Below, in pieces: positions 45,801 through 56,844 of a stretch of 64,000 nucleotides of DNA. The DNA is taken from contig NMRA01000175.1 in the NCBI GenBank assembly GCA_002633005.1, positions 528,916 through 592,915 on the forward strand, given 5' to 3'. The notes beneath the pieces were generated by a model. That model saw only the letters and a list, made by a program, of their open reading frames with translations, had not been told where the DNA came from and did not search any database. The translations under genes were made by a program, and so were the position numbers. The DNA comes from Phoronis australis (taxonomy: Eukaryota; Phoronida; Phoronidae). Positions within the stretch are counted from its first letter, which is position 1; the number at the start of each line of letters is the position of its first letter.

Positions 45801-48800
45801 TGCTCTACAAACTAAACATAACTGTTGCACAGGCATCCATTAAAATGCAAGCAATTCATGAAATGATTATTTTCAAGTAGAACACAGAAATCAAATACTG
45901 TCATGCTTTCTGATATTTCAATAGAAGACAGAGCTCAAACACTAAGCAGGAAACTGTATTTATTTTCAATGTTTGTGAACTGTGAAAATATTTTCCTTTG
46001 GCATTTAAATGCAGCAATCACTTTTTGGACAAGGCAAACTAAGTAACTCCCAATTTTACATTTGCTCTTCACTCTACATTTCCAGTGGATAATAAAGAAT
46101 TGGCATGAAATCCTGTCACAGATTACTGCGAGGTAAACAGTTGCTTAATGACAGTTTTACAGTCAAGTTTCCTTCTCATGCAATAGCAAATAAGCGTCTC
46201 ACTTTAACAAATTTTTCGCAAGCTGCGAAAGTACATCGCTAAGAATTGTTGCCACAGAATTACATCTTTTTCGCTGCACTGAATTGGAAATTAGATATTG
46301 CTTACTTCCTGTGCTCTCGAAAAGCACCTTGTCGTTGAGACCCAGCCTTAGTTCCGGCATTCCGCTCAGCATGACTCGCATTTGCACGCTGCCCACAATC
46401 TCGCTACGCAACACACTACCAGTGGAACTCACCTACAGAGACATGCACCGTTAGATCACATGCTAATCACATGTTAGTTGCATGCTAATCACATGTTAGT
46501 TGCATGCTACTTACACGCTTGTCACATGCAATGATATACATGTACCTTACAAATGTTTCAAAGTCCGGTAAAATCTTACCAACATATCAAACAAGATATT
46601 TTTCTCTCTTTTCCAAAAGATTACTAACACCAAAGAAATGGTTTACGATTTTCAAGTTCTGAACCAAAGCTGTCATCAGATAGGGTTACAACAGAGTAAA
46701 ATCAATTCTGGCAATTGTTTGAAATTGGTGAGAATTTACTTTAAGTTAAGAAAGTACAGTCAACTGATAAACAGGTACTGATTAACAGTGAACACATGAA
46801 CAAATCTAGAGAGGCTGTTCAGCATGTATACCGTTATTCTATGCTCACATACAACCATAGCTGCATAAATTTGCACCTTTGAGTGGCACTGGACAAACAT
46901 CAAAATTTGTAGGTATAACAATTTATGCACACAAAAGTGGATATAAGACTTTCAACCTTACATTTCCAAGAAACAATTTTCACAAATTCAAACTTTTGGT
47001 TTGTCATTCAATCTGGCAGTCCCTAAATATGGCAGTTTGCTCATGCCTTCACAAATAATCGTTCTACTTGAAGTCAGATAAGTTGGAAAACACAGGAAGG
47101 AAAGGTACCAGCAAGTGCAAGTACCAGTGATGAGCCTGCACGACATTCAAACTCTAAAGACAGTCGTCAGATAAACAGCAAAAAAATACAGTGGACTTTA
47201 ATTTTAGACATTTCTCATGGGCATCTTTGTCTTCAAGTTCATAACAAAGATGCGTACAAAATAAAAAGGATAAAATTTCATTAGATGGGCACTTGTTATC
47301 CTAACTTGCATAAAAAATTGAATTTTGACGATATTATCCAGACGCGTGCTTTTCTCAACACAAAATGGAACCATGGAACTTCCGGTGCTTTCTTGGCATG
47401 CTACATGCGAAGACGAAACAAGACGGTGCGAGGACTGTCCCTAACTACATGCTGATCTTACGCCCTGTACTCTCGAACAGAACTTTGTCGTTGAGCCCGA
47501 GTCGCAACTCGGGCATACCAGTCAAGTAGACCCTCATTTTGACCGAGCCCACGATCTCACTGCGTAGCACACTTCCCATTGAGCTAACCTGGGTTACAAG
47601 CGAGTCATGGCTCTTAGGAAGACAGGTATCGACACTTAGGAACAGACGATCTTTTAGGAGGAAGCTTTCTTTGAAGTAATATATATTTATTGAAGAATAC
47701 ACAGAACATACAAAAAATAATGACAAACCCAGAAAGTGATTATATCTGGATTGTAGACAATTCATAGATGAAAGTAATATACATAGAGGTATATACATTT
47801 AAGTAGTATCTACTATAAGTATTCCAATATTTAGATATGCTATTACGAACACATGAAAACAAAAATATGTGCAGATATGTGTATGGAAATCAGAAGCAAC
47901 AATATTTATAAGTGATGCATAAAAATTTGCTAACGTTGCTTACGAGGAATTCATTGAGAACAAGGTCAAAGTTAGGACTACCATTCAATAATAATGTAAC
48001 TTTAGTAGGGATATTATTACAAAAATTGAGAGCCATTACAATTGATTGGTTTTCATCGAGTGCACGGACGAATGAGTCTCTCAGGTATTCGATGAGGGGA
48101 CATTTGAAGAAAACATGACGATAAGATTGATTTGATAGTCACCACATTTACAGTTTGGAGAGACATTACTAAAGTTGTGAAGGATGCTCATAAGGCGTAA
48201 AGCTCAGGAAAACAGCTGAAGAAAAAATCTCTTTCACAAAACCTAATCCGTGTATGTGATATTCTTTCTACATTGTTAATCTTTTAAATGTTTCTTCAAC
48301 AAAATAATTCACAAAATGATTTCTTAATAAAAACAACTGTATTTATTGACCATGTTATAAAAGGCTTTGAGAATAGGACAAGTGTGAATAACACAGGACC
48401 ACTTTTATAAAACCTTGACCTTAATAGAAAAGCTAAAAGCAGGTGAAAATTCCTGTACAAATAATAAAACCATCTTCAATTAATGAAAGTAACATCAAAG
48501 CAAAAAATCAACCTTAAAACTCCGATGCTAACTCAGACAGATCATCTGAACTGTACATTTTAAGTGAAACCACCAACAGGTGCCATTGACTGGTACATCA
48601 AAAATAACTTTAAGCGACAATAACTCCCCTTTCCCACACAAACACCACCCTTTCTACCATTAAAAATTGGTCTCAAACTGTTCCTTTGGAGGTGATTTTA
48701 GGGCTTCAAAAGAGCCGACAGTTCGTTATTGCTTGAGATAAACACTCCACAATTTGGCTGGTTGTGGCATGTCATTTTATAGACCAAACATGGTCTCAAG

Positions 48801-51800
48801 ACAAACACGGAAATCATTTCCCATTTGAGTAAGAAGCAAGTCGAGACCAAATTTATAGCGATAAGCGACAAAAATCAAAAGGTTTTTTCTTAGGACAGAA
48901 CGTGGGATTACAGCCACTTTGTGGCCCAGTGGCTTCAAGGAATGGTTTCAGTAAGATCGATAAAATATAGATTTCACTTCCTGGATGGAAAGCCGGTTCA
49001 TAGCCAATATCTCAATAATTTTAATTGAATTAAACTCGAAGTAAACAAAGTACACAATGACGAGTTGTTTCAGTGTCTCAAATCCAAAAGAGTCAGTCAC
49101 AGAAACTATGTAAAAAGGTTGATAACCCATCATAAACCCACTTCAGAAATGAGATTTTAATTCAAAGTTTGGCAATGGTGTTGTTTTCTCAACAATGCAC
49201 ATAACTCACCACATGTTCGTTCATATGTCATGTCGGCATCACGTTCATTTTAAGTGTAGTGTGCAGGTGCTTGTGTGTGCATGAGTGCTTACTGTTTTTT
49301 TGAGTGATGACAGATGGCCACTTTAAATTGAATTTAAATTGGGTTGTGTAAGAACCTCAAGTAGAATCCTGAGATAGAATCTGAGTTCACAGACAGAATG
49401 TTGGGACCCGAATTTGTGCAGACTCCCTGGCCATTCTCACTTACCAGAAGGTTAACTGATTCGATCACATCCAGGAAGACTTCGTTTTTCCTGTACTTTA
49501 TGCCCTCTGACCTCCATGACACGGCATTGGTCAATGTGGCCGGAGGACGTTGCGCCCCCTCGAGTTTGTGACCTTCCTGTGTGATGAACCTGTACGTAAG
49601 GAATAAGACCAACAATTTTACACAGATGGATGCAATATGGCCACAGCGAGGTGATGAGAGGGTGAAAGGCAAGGTGATGAGGGGGTGAAAGGCGAGGTGA
49701 TGAAGGGGTGAAAGGCGAGGTGATGAGGGGGTGAAAGGCAAGGTGATGAGGGGGTGAAGGGCAAGTTGACGACGGGGTGACAGGTGAGGTGATGAGAAGG
49801 TGAAAGGCGAGGTGATGAGGGGGTAAAAGGCGTGGTGATGAGGTGGTGAAGTGTCGGTTACACCTTAAAGAAAAATGCTTTGAATGCAACAACTAACAAT
49901 TATTGCTTGCTTGAGAGACCAGGCTTCAGTGTGAGTGCCTGTGATAGATTCCTTGGATGGAGCTCACTGACATTAATGTACAAGAGCTACTTACTAGTGG
50001 AGCAGCATAAAGTGGTAGACATTAGCTGGTAGTTTCATAGCTTAAAATTAGTTTATCAACATTTCATGAACAAATGAAGGATACAGAGCAGTTAAGTGGA
50101 AATGTTTACCAAAGAACTGTAGTATCATCCACAGCAATATTTCAATCCTAAGTTTAGCCCGTAACCTGCACCTTTTCTCAAAAACCAAAGCAACTGCTTA
50201 AAGAGATTAATTTCGTTCAGCAATCTCACTCTTGTAATATCTTGCTATCCGTTGTCTGTGGGAACCCAAAGTCCATAACTTCATCTAGGAGTTCGTAAAC
50301 AAGGACAAAGTTGTCGCGTATACTCTCTTCTTCCATCTCCTTGAAGTATTCACAGAAGACCTGCAGAAGTAAGATCACATCTTAGAATTCAACTGTAAGA
50401 CTGAGTCATGATCAACAACATTATACACGATTGAAGCTGCTATAAGCCAACATTCCATCCAAGAAGCGACCTTTTAATTTAGACCACATAGTCTCAACTT
50501 GTTCCTTACTCAGATAAGAAGTGATGTCTAGCTTTAACAAAAGAATGCCAATTCGTTATTCCTTGAGACTGTGCCTGGTGCATAAAACGACACACCTTGA
50601 AAAGCCAACCGAAACAGCACTAACAAACTGTCAGTTCTTTTGAAGCCTTGACATCACCCCCCAAATTGACCAAGGAACAATTTGGGACAAATTTCATTAC
50701 AGAAAATGGTCTGAATCAAAAGCAAACAAGGGACCAAAGAAGGACAGAGACATAGACAACAACCATGCTTATGTTTGATGAAACACTGAAGAGCATGGCA
50801 CAGTAAAATTATCACCATGAAGTTGTTATAGGAACTTAAAAGTGTATAATGGAATGACTATCCTAATGTATGAACTACGTCATAGAAAAACTCTAAGAAA
50901 TTGCACAAATACATTTGAGGTTACAGAGGAACAATCAAAATGAAGGAAATAATTATCACATGAAGACTCGGACAATTCTTCATATTCAAATAACCTTCTT
51001 GGCCGAAGTAAATTCCAACCTTCATTAATATGTTCAACCAAGCCCAAGTATGTGTTAGACAGCTATCACTAAGTTCTTTAAACACTGAAGCCAACAACTC
51101 ACCTGCACAACTTTATGAAGGAAGCTGAACACCAGCGTTATGTTGGCGTTCTTCTTGGTTGTGGCCACCACTGAGGCATGCAGTTAAAGACAACTAACAC
51201 AGTGGTCACATTGTCAATCAGCACAAACGACTTGATCAATAAAGAAGGTCGCAAGGAATTTTATTCACTGCTTCAGCGTGAATCCTTATTTCCTGTTATC
51301 GATTTATTTATTTATTTATTCAACTCTTACTACTAACTTCTGGATATCTGAAACTTTTGCGTGTACTTCATTCAGTTTTAATTTTTAAAGGGACATTTAT
51401 CATTTTTGCGGCCGAAAAACAAAACTTTGAGGTTATTATTAGAGATAGGCTTTTTGAAGTTATTATCTTTGACCAGAACTATAAAACAATTAGAATCCTT
51501 AGTGATTGTCAATTCTCGCCATTGTCAGCTAGACATTTGTTGACATCAAGGCTGGTGACTGCCATTTAAGTATGCTAAAATACTATCATCCATCTATTGA
51601 GCGAGATTTAGCTGTAACACGAGAGTTTCGAGTTCAATTCCACACTGAGGTTGATCTCAGAAAAAGCTCGAAAATGTCACTGTAAAGCTCCTACTGAGTG
51701 TGAGATTGGCTAAAATTCAAATTAAAGTAAATTTTTATAAGTTACAAATCGACAGGAGTCATAAGTTTTTACCTATCCCCAAAGCCACCTGTCCTAGCAT

Positions 51801-52660
51801 TCTCTAATAATAATCACAGAAAAAAATTAACTAGTGTCCCCATAAAAAATGAAATATTGGCTATCAATATGCCAATGATCTCAGCGTAGATGTGAAAAAC
51901 TCCAAAAATTTCGGTTAGTTCTAATATCAATCAAAAATTTTAAAACCGCAAATCTGAAAATTGCCTTCGCACAGTAAGTACCCGTGGTCCTCCACATTCT
52001 GATCTAAGTACAGAGAGGTACAATCATAAATTTTCCTAAATATTTTAAAGAGCATAGAAAACGAAAGTTCTCAAAACGCTACCATGTGCCGTTTGAGAAT
52101 ATTTATAGAGTGAACACACATCTTGTGCACCTTGACCAAAAGGATACCATAAAGGTTATTGTGCTTGATAAAAGGGTAGGCGATGTTGTTGTAGTGTAGT
52201 ATAGGGGTCACGTTGCCTTCCTCTTCGCGTTCCATTAGTAACGTCATGAACTTGTCAATCACCGACATGTCGATGTCACCCCGGTAGTTACGACAGATCA
52301 GCACCTGTTAACACAGGTCGCATTCATCACAGTGCAATTGTATTTGCCAGTCACCACTGGCTGTAAGCATGTACCGCAAGAAACCACTGGTAGTTTTACA
52401 CAATTGTATGTGTCGTGTAAAAGTGGAAATTTTACAGACGACAACCAACAGTCAACAACAAATCATTGCAGTTAACTTATTTACAAGTTATAATTACCAT
52501 CATTGTATCACGGATCCAGATATAACTAGAACAACTTTCATGTTAGGATATTTTCCAAGCTTTCAGCTGTTGAGCTATGACCCTAACAAGGCATGATGAA
52601 AGTTCTTAAGTCACTTACCTTCCCCTTCATATCCAGAAAAAACACCGCTGATGCCGACAT
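39836..52660 (-). CDS. AP1M1: AP-1 clathrin adaptor complex, mu-1 (medium) subunit
   Basis: It sorts cargo at the trans-Golgi/endosome by binding tyrosine-based Yxx-phi signals. The spliced coding exons are 52660-52619, 52304-52148, 51170-51103, 50360-50230, 49589-49445, one of 47588-47462 or 46432-46306, 44784-44642, 42815-42744, 42213-42055, 41040-40915 and 39943-39836. All phases match, giving 425 aa with either exon 6, close to the family's usual 423. Residues 1-140 are the longin-like domain ([22 protein letters not shown]) and about 160-425 the mu homology domain. Cargo-pocket residues correspond to F171/D173 in VFLD and W407 in LPWVRY. The end RTQ is followed by three extra Thr. Exon 6 is duplicated. 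Introns carry minisatellites and dispersed repeats. Confidence 0.96.
41745..42005 (+). repeat. Dispersed repeat, copy 2 (copy 1 at 17711)
   Basis: It shares 'ccctcaaaagtttggaggaa', 'actcctttcaa', 'aactgtgggaaaag' and 'gattcctgccttta' with copy 1. It ends about 50 bp before AP1M1 exon 9. Confidence 0.65.
43095..43238. mobile_element. MITE-like element, copy 3 of the 26990 family
   Basis: It starts 'tagagttcaatagctgt' and shares 'atcacgtgctctcatt' and 'agcaaggtcctagagttact' with the other copies. It is intronic in AP1M1. Confidence 0.65.
43320..44300 (+). repeat. Minisatellite of alternating about 67-bp and 85-bp units
   Basis: Units share 'ttgactggtaggttgtatta', 'cattgtttcaagca' and 'taacaaacaaccagttc'; long units add 'attattgcactagactatg'. 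At least a dozen units are present in the intron between AP1M1 exons 7 and 8. Confidence 0.9.
43533..44353 (+). repeat. 410-bp near-identical duplication either side of an N
   Basis: 43533-43942 is repeated as 43944-44353 with very few differences, joined at the N (43943). It includes nonrepetitive sequence ('tttttaatggcaggaggtct'), which suggests an unmerged assembly overlap. Confidence 0.85.
46306..46432 (-). CDS. AP1M1: AP1M1 exon 6b (second of two mutually exclusive exons)
   Basis: 127 bp, acceptor tctgtag|GTGAGT, donor GGAA|GTAAGC. It encodes [20 protein letters not shown] then [18 protein letters not shown], differing from 6a at residues 185 (Thr for Met), 198 (Gln for Lys), 202 (Met for Tyr) and 204 (Ser for Thr). 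24 further codons differ silently. The pyrimidine tract is poor, and a GCATG-bearing tandem repeat lies directly upstream. Confidence 0.93.
46442..46530 (-). promoter_or_regulatory. GCATG cluster upstream of AP1M1 exon 6b (candidate RBFOX splicing silencer)
   Basis: On the transcript strand GCATG occurs five times (plus-strand positions 46442-46447, 46459-46463, 46481-46485, 46503-46507 and 46525-46530), two being TGCATG. CTAAC branch-point-like motifs alternate with them within a short tandem repeat. RBFOX bound upstream of an exon usually represses it. Confidence 0.5.
47397..47452 (-). promoter_or_regulatory. GCATG motifs downstream of AP1M1 exon 6a (candidate RBFOX enhancer)
   Basis: GCATG on the transcript strand at 47448-47452, 47404-47408 and 47397-47401, all within 65 nt of the 6a donor. 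RBFOX bound downstream of an exon usually promotes its use. Confidence 0.45.
47462..47588 (-). CDS. AP1M1: AP1M1 exon 6a (first of two mutually exclusive exons)
   Basis: 127 bp, acceptor acccag|GTTAGC, donor GGGC|GTAAGA. It begins in phase 0 and leaves one base; both versions complete Arg224 with the next exon. It encodes [20 protein letters not shown] then [18 protein letters not shown] (residues 182-223). Lys198 and aromatic Tyr202 resemble the usual mu-1 sequence, so this may be the ancestral form. Three GCATG motifs lie within 65 nt downstream. Confidence 0.93.
48720..48865 (-). repeat. Dispersed repeat, copy 3 of the 2144 family
   Basis: It contains 'agttcgttattgcttgagat', then in inverted arrangement 'tggtctcaag' and 'tgagtaagaagcaagtcgag'. 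It is intronic in AP1M1. Confidence 0.4.
49645..49862 (+). repeat. Minisatellite, about 23 bp x 9, beside AP1M1 exon 5
   Basis: The unit is 'gaggtgatgagggggtgaaa' plus 'ggc'. It ends about 55 bp before the exon 5 acceptor (49590) and on the transcript strand is C/T-rich. Confidence 0.9.
50480..50612 (+). repeat. Dispersed repeat, copy 2 of the 2144 family
   Basis: It contains 'gaccacatagtctcaacttg', 'actcagataagaagtgatg', 'aattcgttattccttgagac' and 'gcataaaacgacacacc'. It is intronic in AP1M1. Confidence 0.55.
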
Positions 52661-52772
52661 TGTTCAGTGTACAGACTATCTTGTCTATGGGAAATAATCT
52701 GAAATAGCCAAGTATTTATTAGATCGTCATTTCAAATGTGAGCGAGTTGGCAGAAGAGAACTAGCACAGATG

Positions 52773-53001
52773 TCAGGGGCCCGTTCCAAGAAAACTGACT
52801 GAGCTAAGACAAATCTTAAATTGATTTTTCTCATGTCCATTCCAAGAAAGAGATCTTAAGTTTAACTGAAGTTCTTTACTAAAAGTTTTGTCTTAATTTT
52901 GATTATCTTAGATGTGATAGTTTCAAAGTTTGGAAATTGACACAAATCTTGGACTTAGTCAAAAATAAGCTTAAGTCATTTTGTTGGAACGGGCCCCAGA
53001 A
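52773..53001. mobile_element. MITE with GGGGCCCGTTCCAA termini, copy 2
   Basis: The left end is 'caggggcccgttccaag' and the right end 'ttggaacgggccccag'; the interior shares 'tcttaa' and 'ttaagtcat' blocks with the copy at 20914. It lies just upstream of AP1M1 coding exon 1. Confidence 0.85.
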
Positions 53002-53017
53002 CCGTAATACTTCAGTA

Positions 53018-53124
53018 AACTTCAGCTGCTGCCATTTTCTGAAGGTACACCCATCAACTACCGATCACAGAGGTCACTGAAAACTGGCTGTTGATGAAAT
53101 GGACAAGAAAATGGCAGCAGCCAG
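53018..53124. repeat. Inverted repeat
   Basis: 'gctgctgccattttct' (53023-53038) and 'agaaaatggcagcagc' (about 53105-53120) are perfect inverted partners about 67 bp apart, immediately next to the MITE. Confidence 0.7.
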
Positions 53125-53789
53125 TCGACTGTAGGGTACCTCATATCCAGATATCAAGCGAACGCAACATCAGACCTGAAATCTGTCACTACCTGGACGG
53201 AGGTTAATGATAGATGAATCGAATATTGGCATCGTTTTCAGTTTCTGATTGAGTAGTTTTGGACTTATGGAGGGATTCAGCTATCCAACTTTTACCATCA
53301 TTTTTTGTTTTCTGAAGCAAGTGCACGCTGATGTTCAATAGTGAGCTCTCACTTTGAGTGGGCACTCACTCAATTTAGGCCAGCGCGCAATCTACTGAAC
53401 AGGCTTGGGTTGGACTGGTGACGCGACTTCAACAACAGGCACCTTTAATTAGTCGCTCATCATGGTTAACAACAACATTTCAATATGGCCGATGAGTAGG
53501 CAAGTCGTTGCCGATTAAAATCAGAGGGAAANTTTAAAGATACACTTCAAGCTGGTAATTACAGGTATCGGTGTATAACTTAATGTTTATATATAGGAGA
53601 CTCGCGCCTGTGCCAACTGAAATGCACAACATTTTCAACCATTCAGCATTCCACTGACAGTTGTGTCTTCATTAAGTTCATTATCCATACATGTCTCGTA
53701 ATTACCCATTTGAAGTGCATTTTTTATTGTCCCGGTAATTCTAATTAGAAACAACTCGGATAACAGTGAGCGGCTGATGGGAGTGCCTG

Positions 53790-54375
53790 TGCTTGGGTTA
53801 GGCATTTACATCACCTGCGACATACACAAGCAATGGTATAACCCTACAAAAAGTTGCTCGTTCCAAAATACGGCAAGTAACATCAATTCAAAACATGCAT
53901 TGAGCTATAATTATCACATACTACGATTCTGGAGACTTCAAGACAATTTAGTCTAGAAACATATTGCTGTGGCCTAACTCGCGTGATGTCAATTGAAATA
54001 CATTGTAGTTATCATGCATGTTAACGGACACCAAAAAGTGGAGTTTATTTTCTTCGCCAAAGTCATCTTCCCGTAGACATGCCTCATCGAGGACATGTAT
54101 AGGACAAGAAAGGATAACTGAAGAAAGTACTAGTAAGTGCTTTCAACTTTTTAAGTGTAAAATGTATTTTTGACGAGCTGAAAACTTCTTATTCGGTGAG
54201 TGGATTTGGCCTACCGACCGTTCAAAATACACAGGATGAAATTAACACAAACTGATGAGGAGTGTTGTAGCCCCTAGCCAGCCAGTCAATGGTTTGTGTC
54301 TTGCCTATGGCTACGCTTGAGTTAAGCAACAAGTAGCCCCTTGCCAGCTGCCTATCTAGGGGCTACAATACTCCC
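53790..54375 (+). repeat. Modular repeat family M1, copy A
   Basis: It shares with copies B (57625-58290) and C (60275-60955): 'ccaaaatac(g/a)gcaa', 'gagttataattatcacatac'-like, 'tggcctaactcgc', 'aaaatgtatttttga', 'gtgaaaactt' and 'agtgttgtagcccctagcc'. The end carries the inverted pair 'gtagcccctag'/'ctaggggctac'. Confidence 0.8.
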
Positions 54376-54399
54376 CATTGGTTTCTGTACTAATCTCAT

Positions 54400-56840
54400 G
54401 TGTGCAACTAAATGAACTGCATAAAACTATCAACTAGACAGCAATCCATTAATATTAATGGCCGTGTCTTCACTAAGATAAACATTGATACTTGTATTAT
54501 GAAATTGAAACTTAACTGTCCCATTACTTTTAATCAGTAAAAACTCGGCTTCTCGTCAGCCATATTGGATAGCTCTTGTATACTTTCTGTACACAAGCAT
54601 AACAGTGAGCAGCTGATGCGAATGTCTGTTACCAAAAACACACAACACTTCAACAACTAGTAGCCAATACTCAGCTCTTAAACAGAGTTGAAGGTCTACT
54701 GGAAGGCTTTTCACCACATGGGGAAATGGATATAAACCAAAAGAATGGGAGGAAAATTCTTGTTTAGTAGGTTAGGACTAACCATACCAAATTCCCTTGA
54801 CACGTTTAAAAAAACCACCAACGGTCTTATCGGTTTTACTTCTTCTCCTTTTGCCTTCATCTAACAACAACGAATAAAATCCTTTGGCATCTTCTACGCT
54901 TAGTTTTTGACCTAATGACTTCATGTAGTGACCCGAACACCAGCCAGTGAGCTCATTAAATGCTCAAGTTCACTGGTAGGTTAAAAAATGCAAATAGCGG
55001 AGTGACAGAAGAACAGTAAAAAGTCGAATCTTTGAAGTTCTTACAAAGGGCTTGATTTCTGTGCAGTTAGATTCGCCGTATTAATTCTGGGGAAAAATGT
55101 GTTCACGTGATCTAACTTTCGACACATGCTGGCTATTGTTTGACGTGCAGTTTGCATGTGATGTGTATGGCACTTCATTCTACACTTAAAATGCGGACTT
55201 CCAACCCTATTTAAGGATGCAAAATGTACCCACTCATCCAAGGCTTTACCACAAACAGGTGGCGCTGTGTGTAATATCCTGCTTCGCTAACAGGTAGCGC
55301 TGCTTTTAAGCAGTCATGTCACTTGTTTATAGCGGGTAATCAGACAAGCAGACAGTCTTCGACGTTGATAGACTTGTTGCAATTTTTGTGTACAATCTTG
55401 ACTCAACTCAACAGTCCTTTTCAGGACTAGCCCACCAGTCCTTTTCAGGACAACTTATGATTCATTTGTTCTTTAAAATATTTTAGTGTGATTTATATTG
55501 TAGTGTTCATTAAAAGGTTATAAGAATCGTATTCTCCTAGTGTGTTAAACTGTGAAAAATTGGCGAGAGACTGGCACCTTTATTGTAGGTGCCAATTCTG
55601 CTAATTCACACCTTTTTTGTGGGGTAGATTTTTCTGCAGGAAGTCAGTCAGTGCACCATTTGGGGTTGAGGCCAATGAAATGGGTCTTTAGCAAGGACGA
55701 AATGGAAACATAGTGGCCTTTTGGACCTCACACGGGTTCCGCAAAACTTGTTGAAAAAGTACTGTCTACCTGCATTTATTGGTACACACCAGCTGGCACC
55801 TTGTCAATATGAGTGATTCCATACGTCCCCCTTAATCAAGTCTTTTGAAAATTCCGTCGAATGGACACAATGAACCACACATTTTGAATTAAAATTCACT
55901 TTCCGACTATTTTGAGACTGTCGTGTTGCGACAAAAGACCCAGAAAACATATCGACCGTGGCTTTTGAGCGATCTGCCCTGAAAAAACACCCACGGCACA
56001 GCTTCCCTCTCATCAGCATTGGTCACCGCCTCTAAAATCCACCTCCATTATAAAAGCCGACATGTACTGCCGCTAAAGCCACCGCCGCCGCCGCCAACAT
56101 CACCCCCAGCCAACATCACCCCCAGCCAACCCCCCCCTGGACACAGCCTTATGTGGGTTCCTCGAGAACAGGATTGTTGTGGCAAGATTTGCCTCTCTTG
56201 GCGATAAAGTGACAAACCATGTGATTGGTGCAAAGTGCCACCTGTTTGCGGTAAAGCCTTGGAGGAATGGATACCTTTTGCATTTAAGGCCAAATTTAAG
56301 GGTTGGTTTACAGTAGAGTTCAACAACGGGTAAATGGCGACTAAATTAGTTGTATGTCGAAACCAATTGCAAAATGAATCAATCACAGAAATTGGTTAGG
56401 CCTACTCACGGATACTATAAGTTGCTAAACGATTGATGCTTCACGAATTTCACGCCCACATTTCTCCTGTTTTATTCAGCCGAGCCAAAATCGCCAACAT
56501 CACCTCCTCCAAATCGGGTTTCCGGTTGTCACTAAAAAGCTAGTTCGACTAATTACTAATCCTTGCACAGTGTCTTATTTAGCATCGAAAGCTCAATAGA
56601 TGGTATGAATAGTTTACTGAAAAGAAATGGTGCTAACGTTATATGGATAATTGTCTGTTTTTAATGAAATCTATTCGAAATTTACTTTTAGCGTATTTCC
56701 TGTCAGCGCGAAAAACAAAACAAAAAGCAAGTGGGTCAAAACGTGTGCGTTTTTCATTTAGTTACCGTCGAGGAGTGAGGTAAGTATATCTTCATGTGTA
56801 ACGGGAAATGCAATTTTACGTCTCTGTCCATTTGATTTGT
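54400..56840. other. AP1M1 upstream region, no supported gene
   Basis: Likely within the 5' UTR intron of AP1M1 if the promoter is at 57.1 kb. No recognisable coding sequence. A short Pro-rich frame at 56019-56207 is driven by 'ccgccgccgcc' and 'catcacccccagccaa' repeats. Confidence 0.4.
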
Positions 56841-56844
56841 CGTT

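Noticed and set aside
49334-49892. Pro/Ser/His-rich frames of 135 and 146 codons
   Set aside because: They are translation of the 23-bp minisatellite running into AP1M1 exon 5, not a separate protein.
56019-56386. Proline- and glycine-rich frames on both strands
   Set aside because: Produced by short CCGCCG and CCCCCAG repeats; no gene context.
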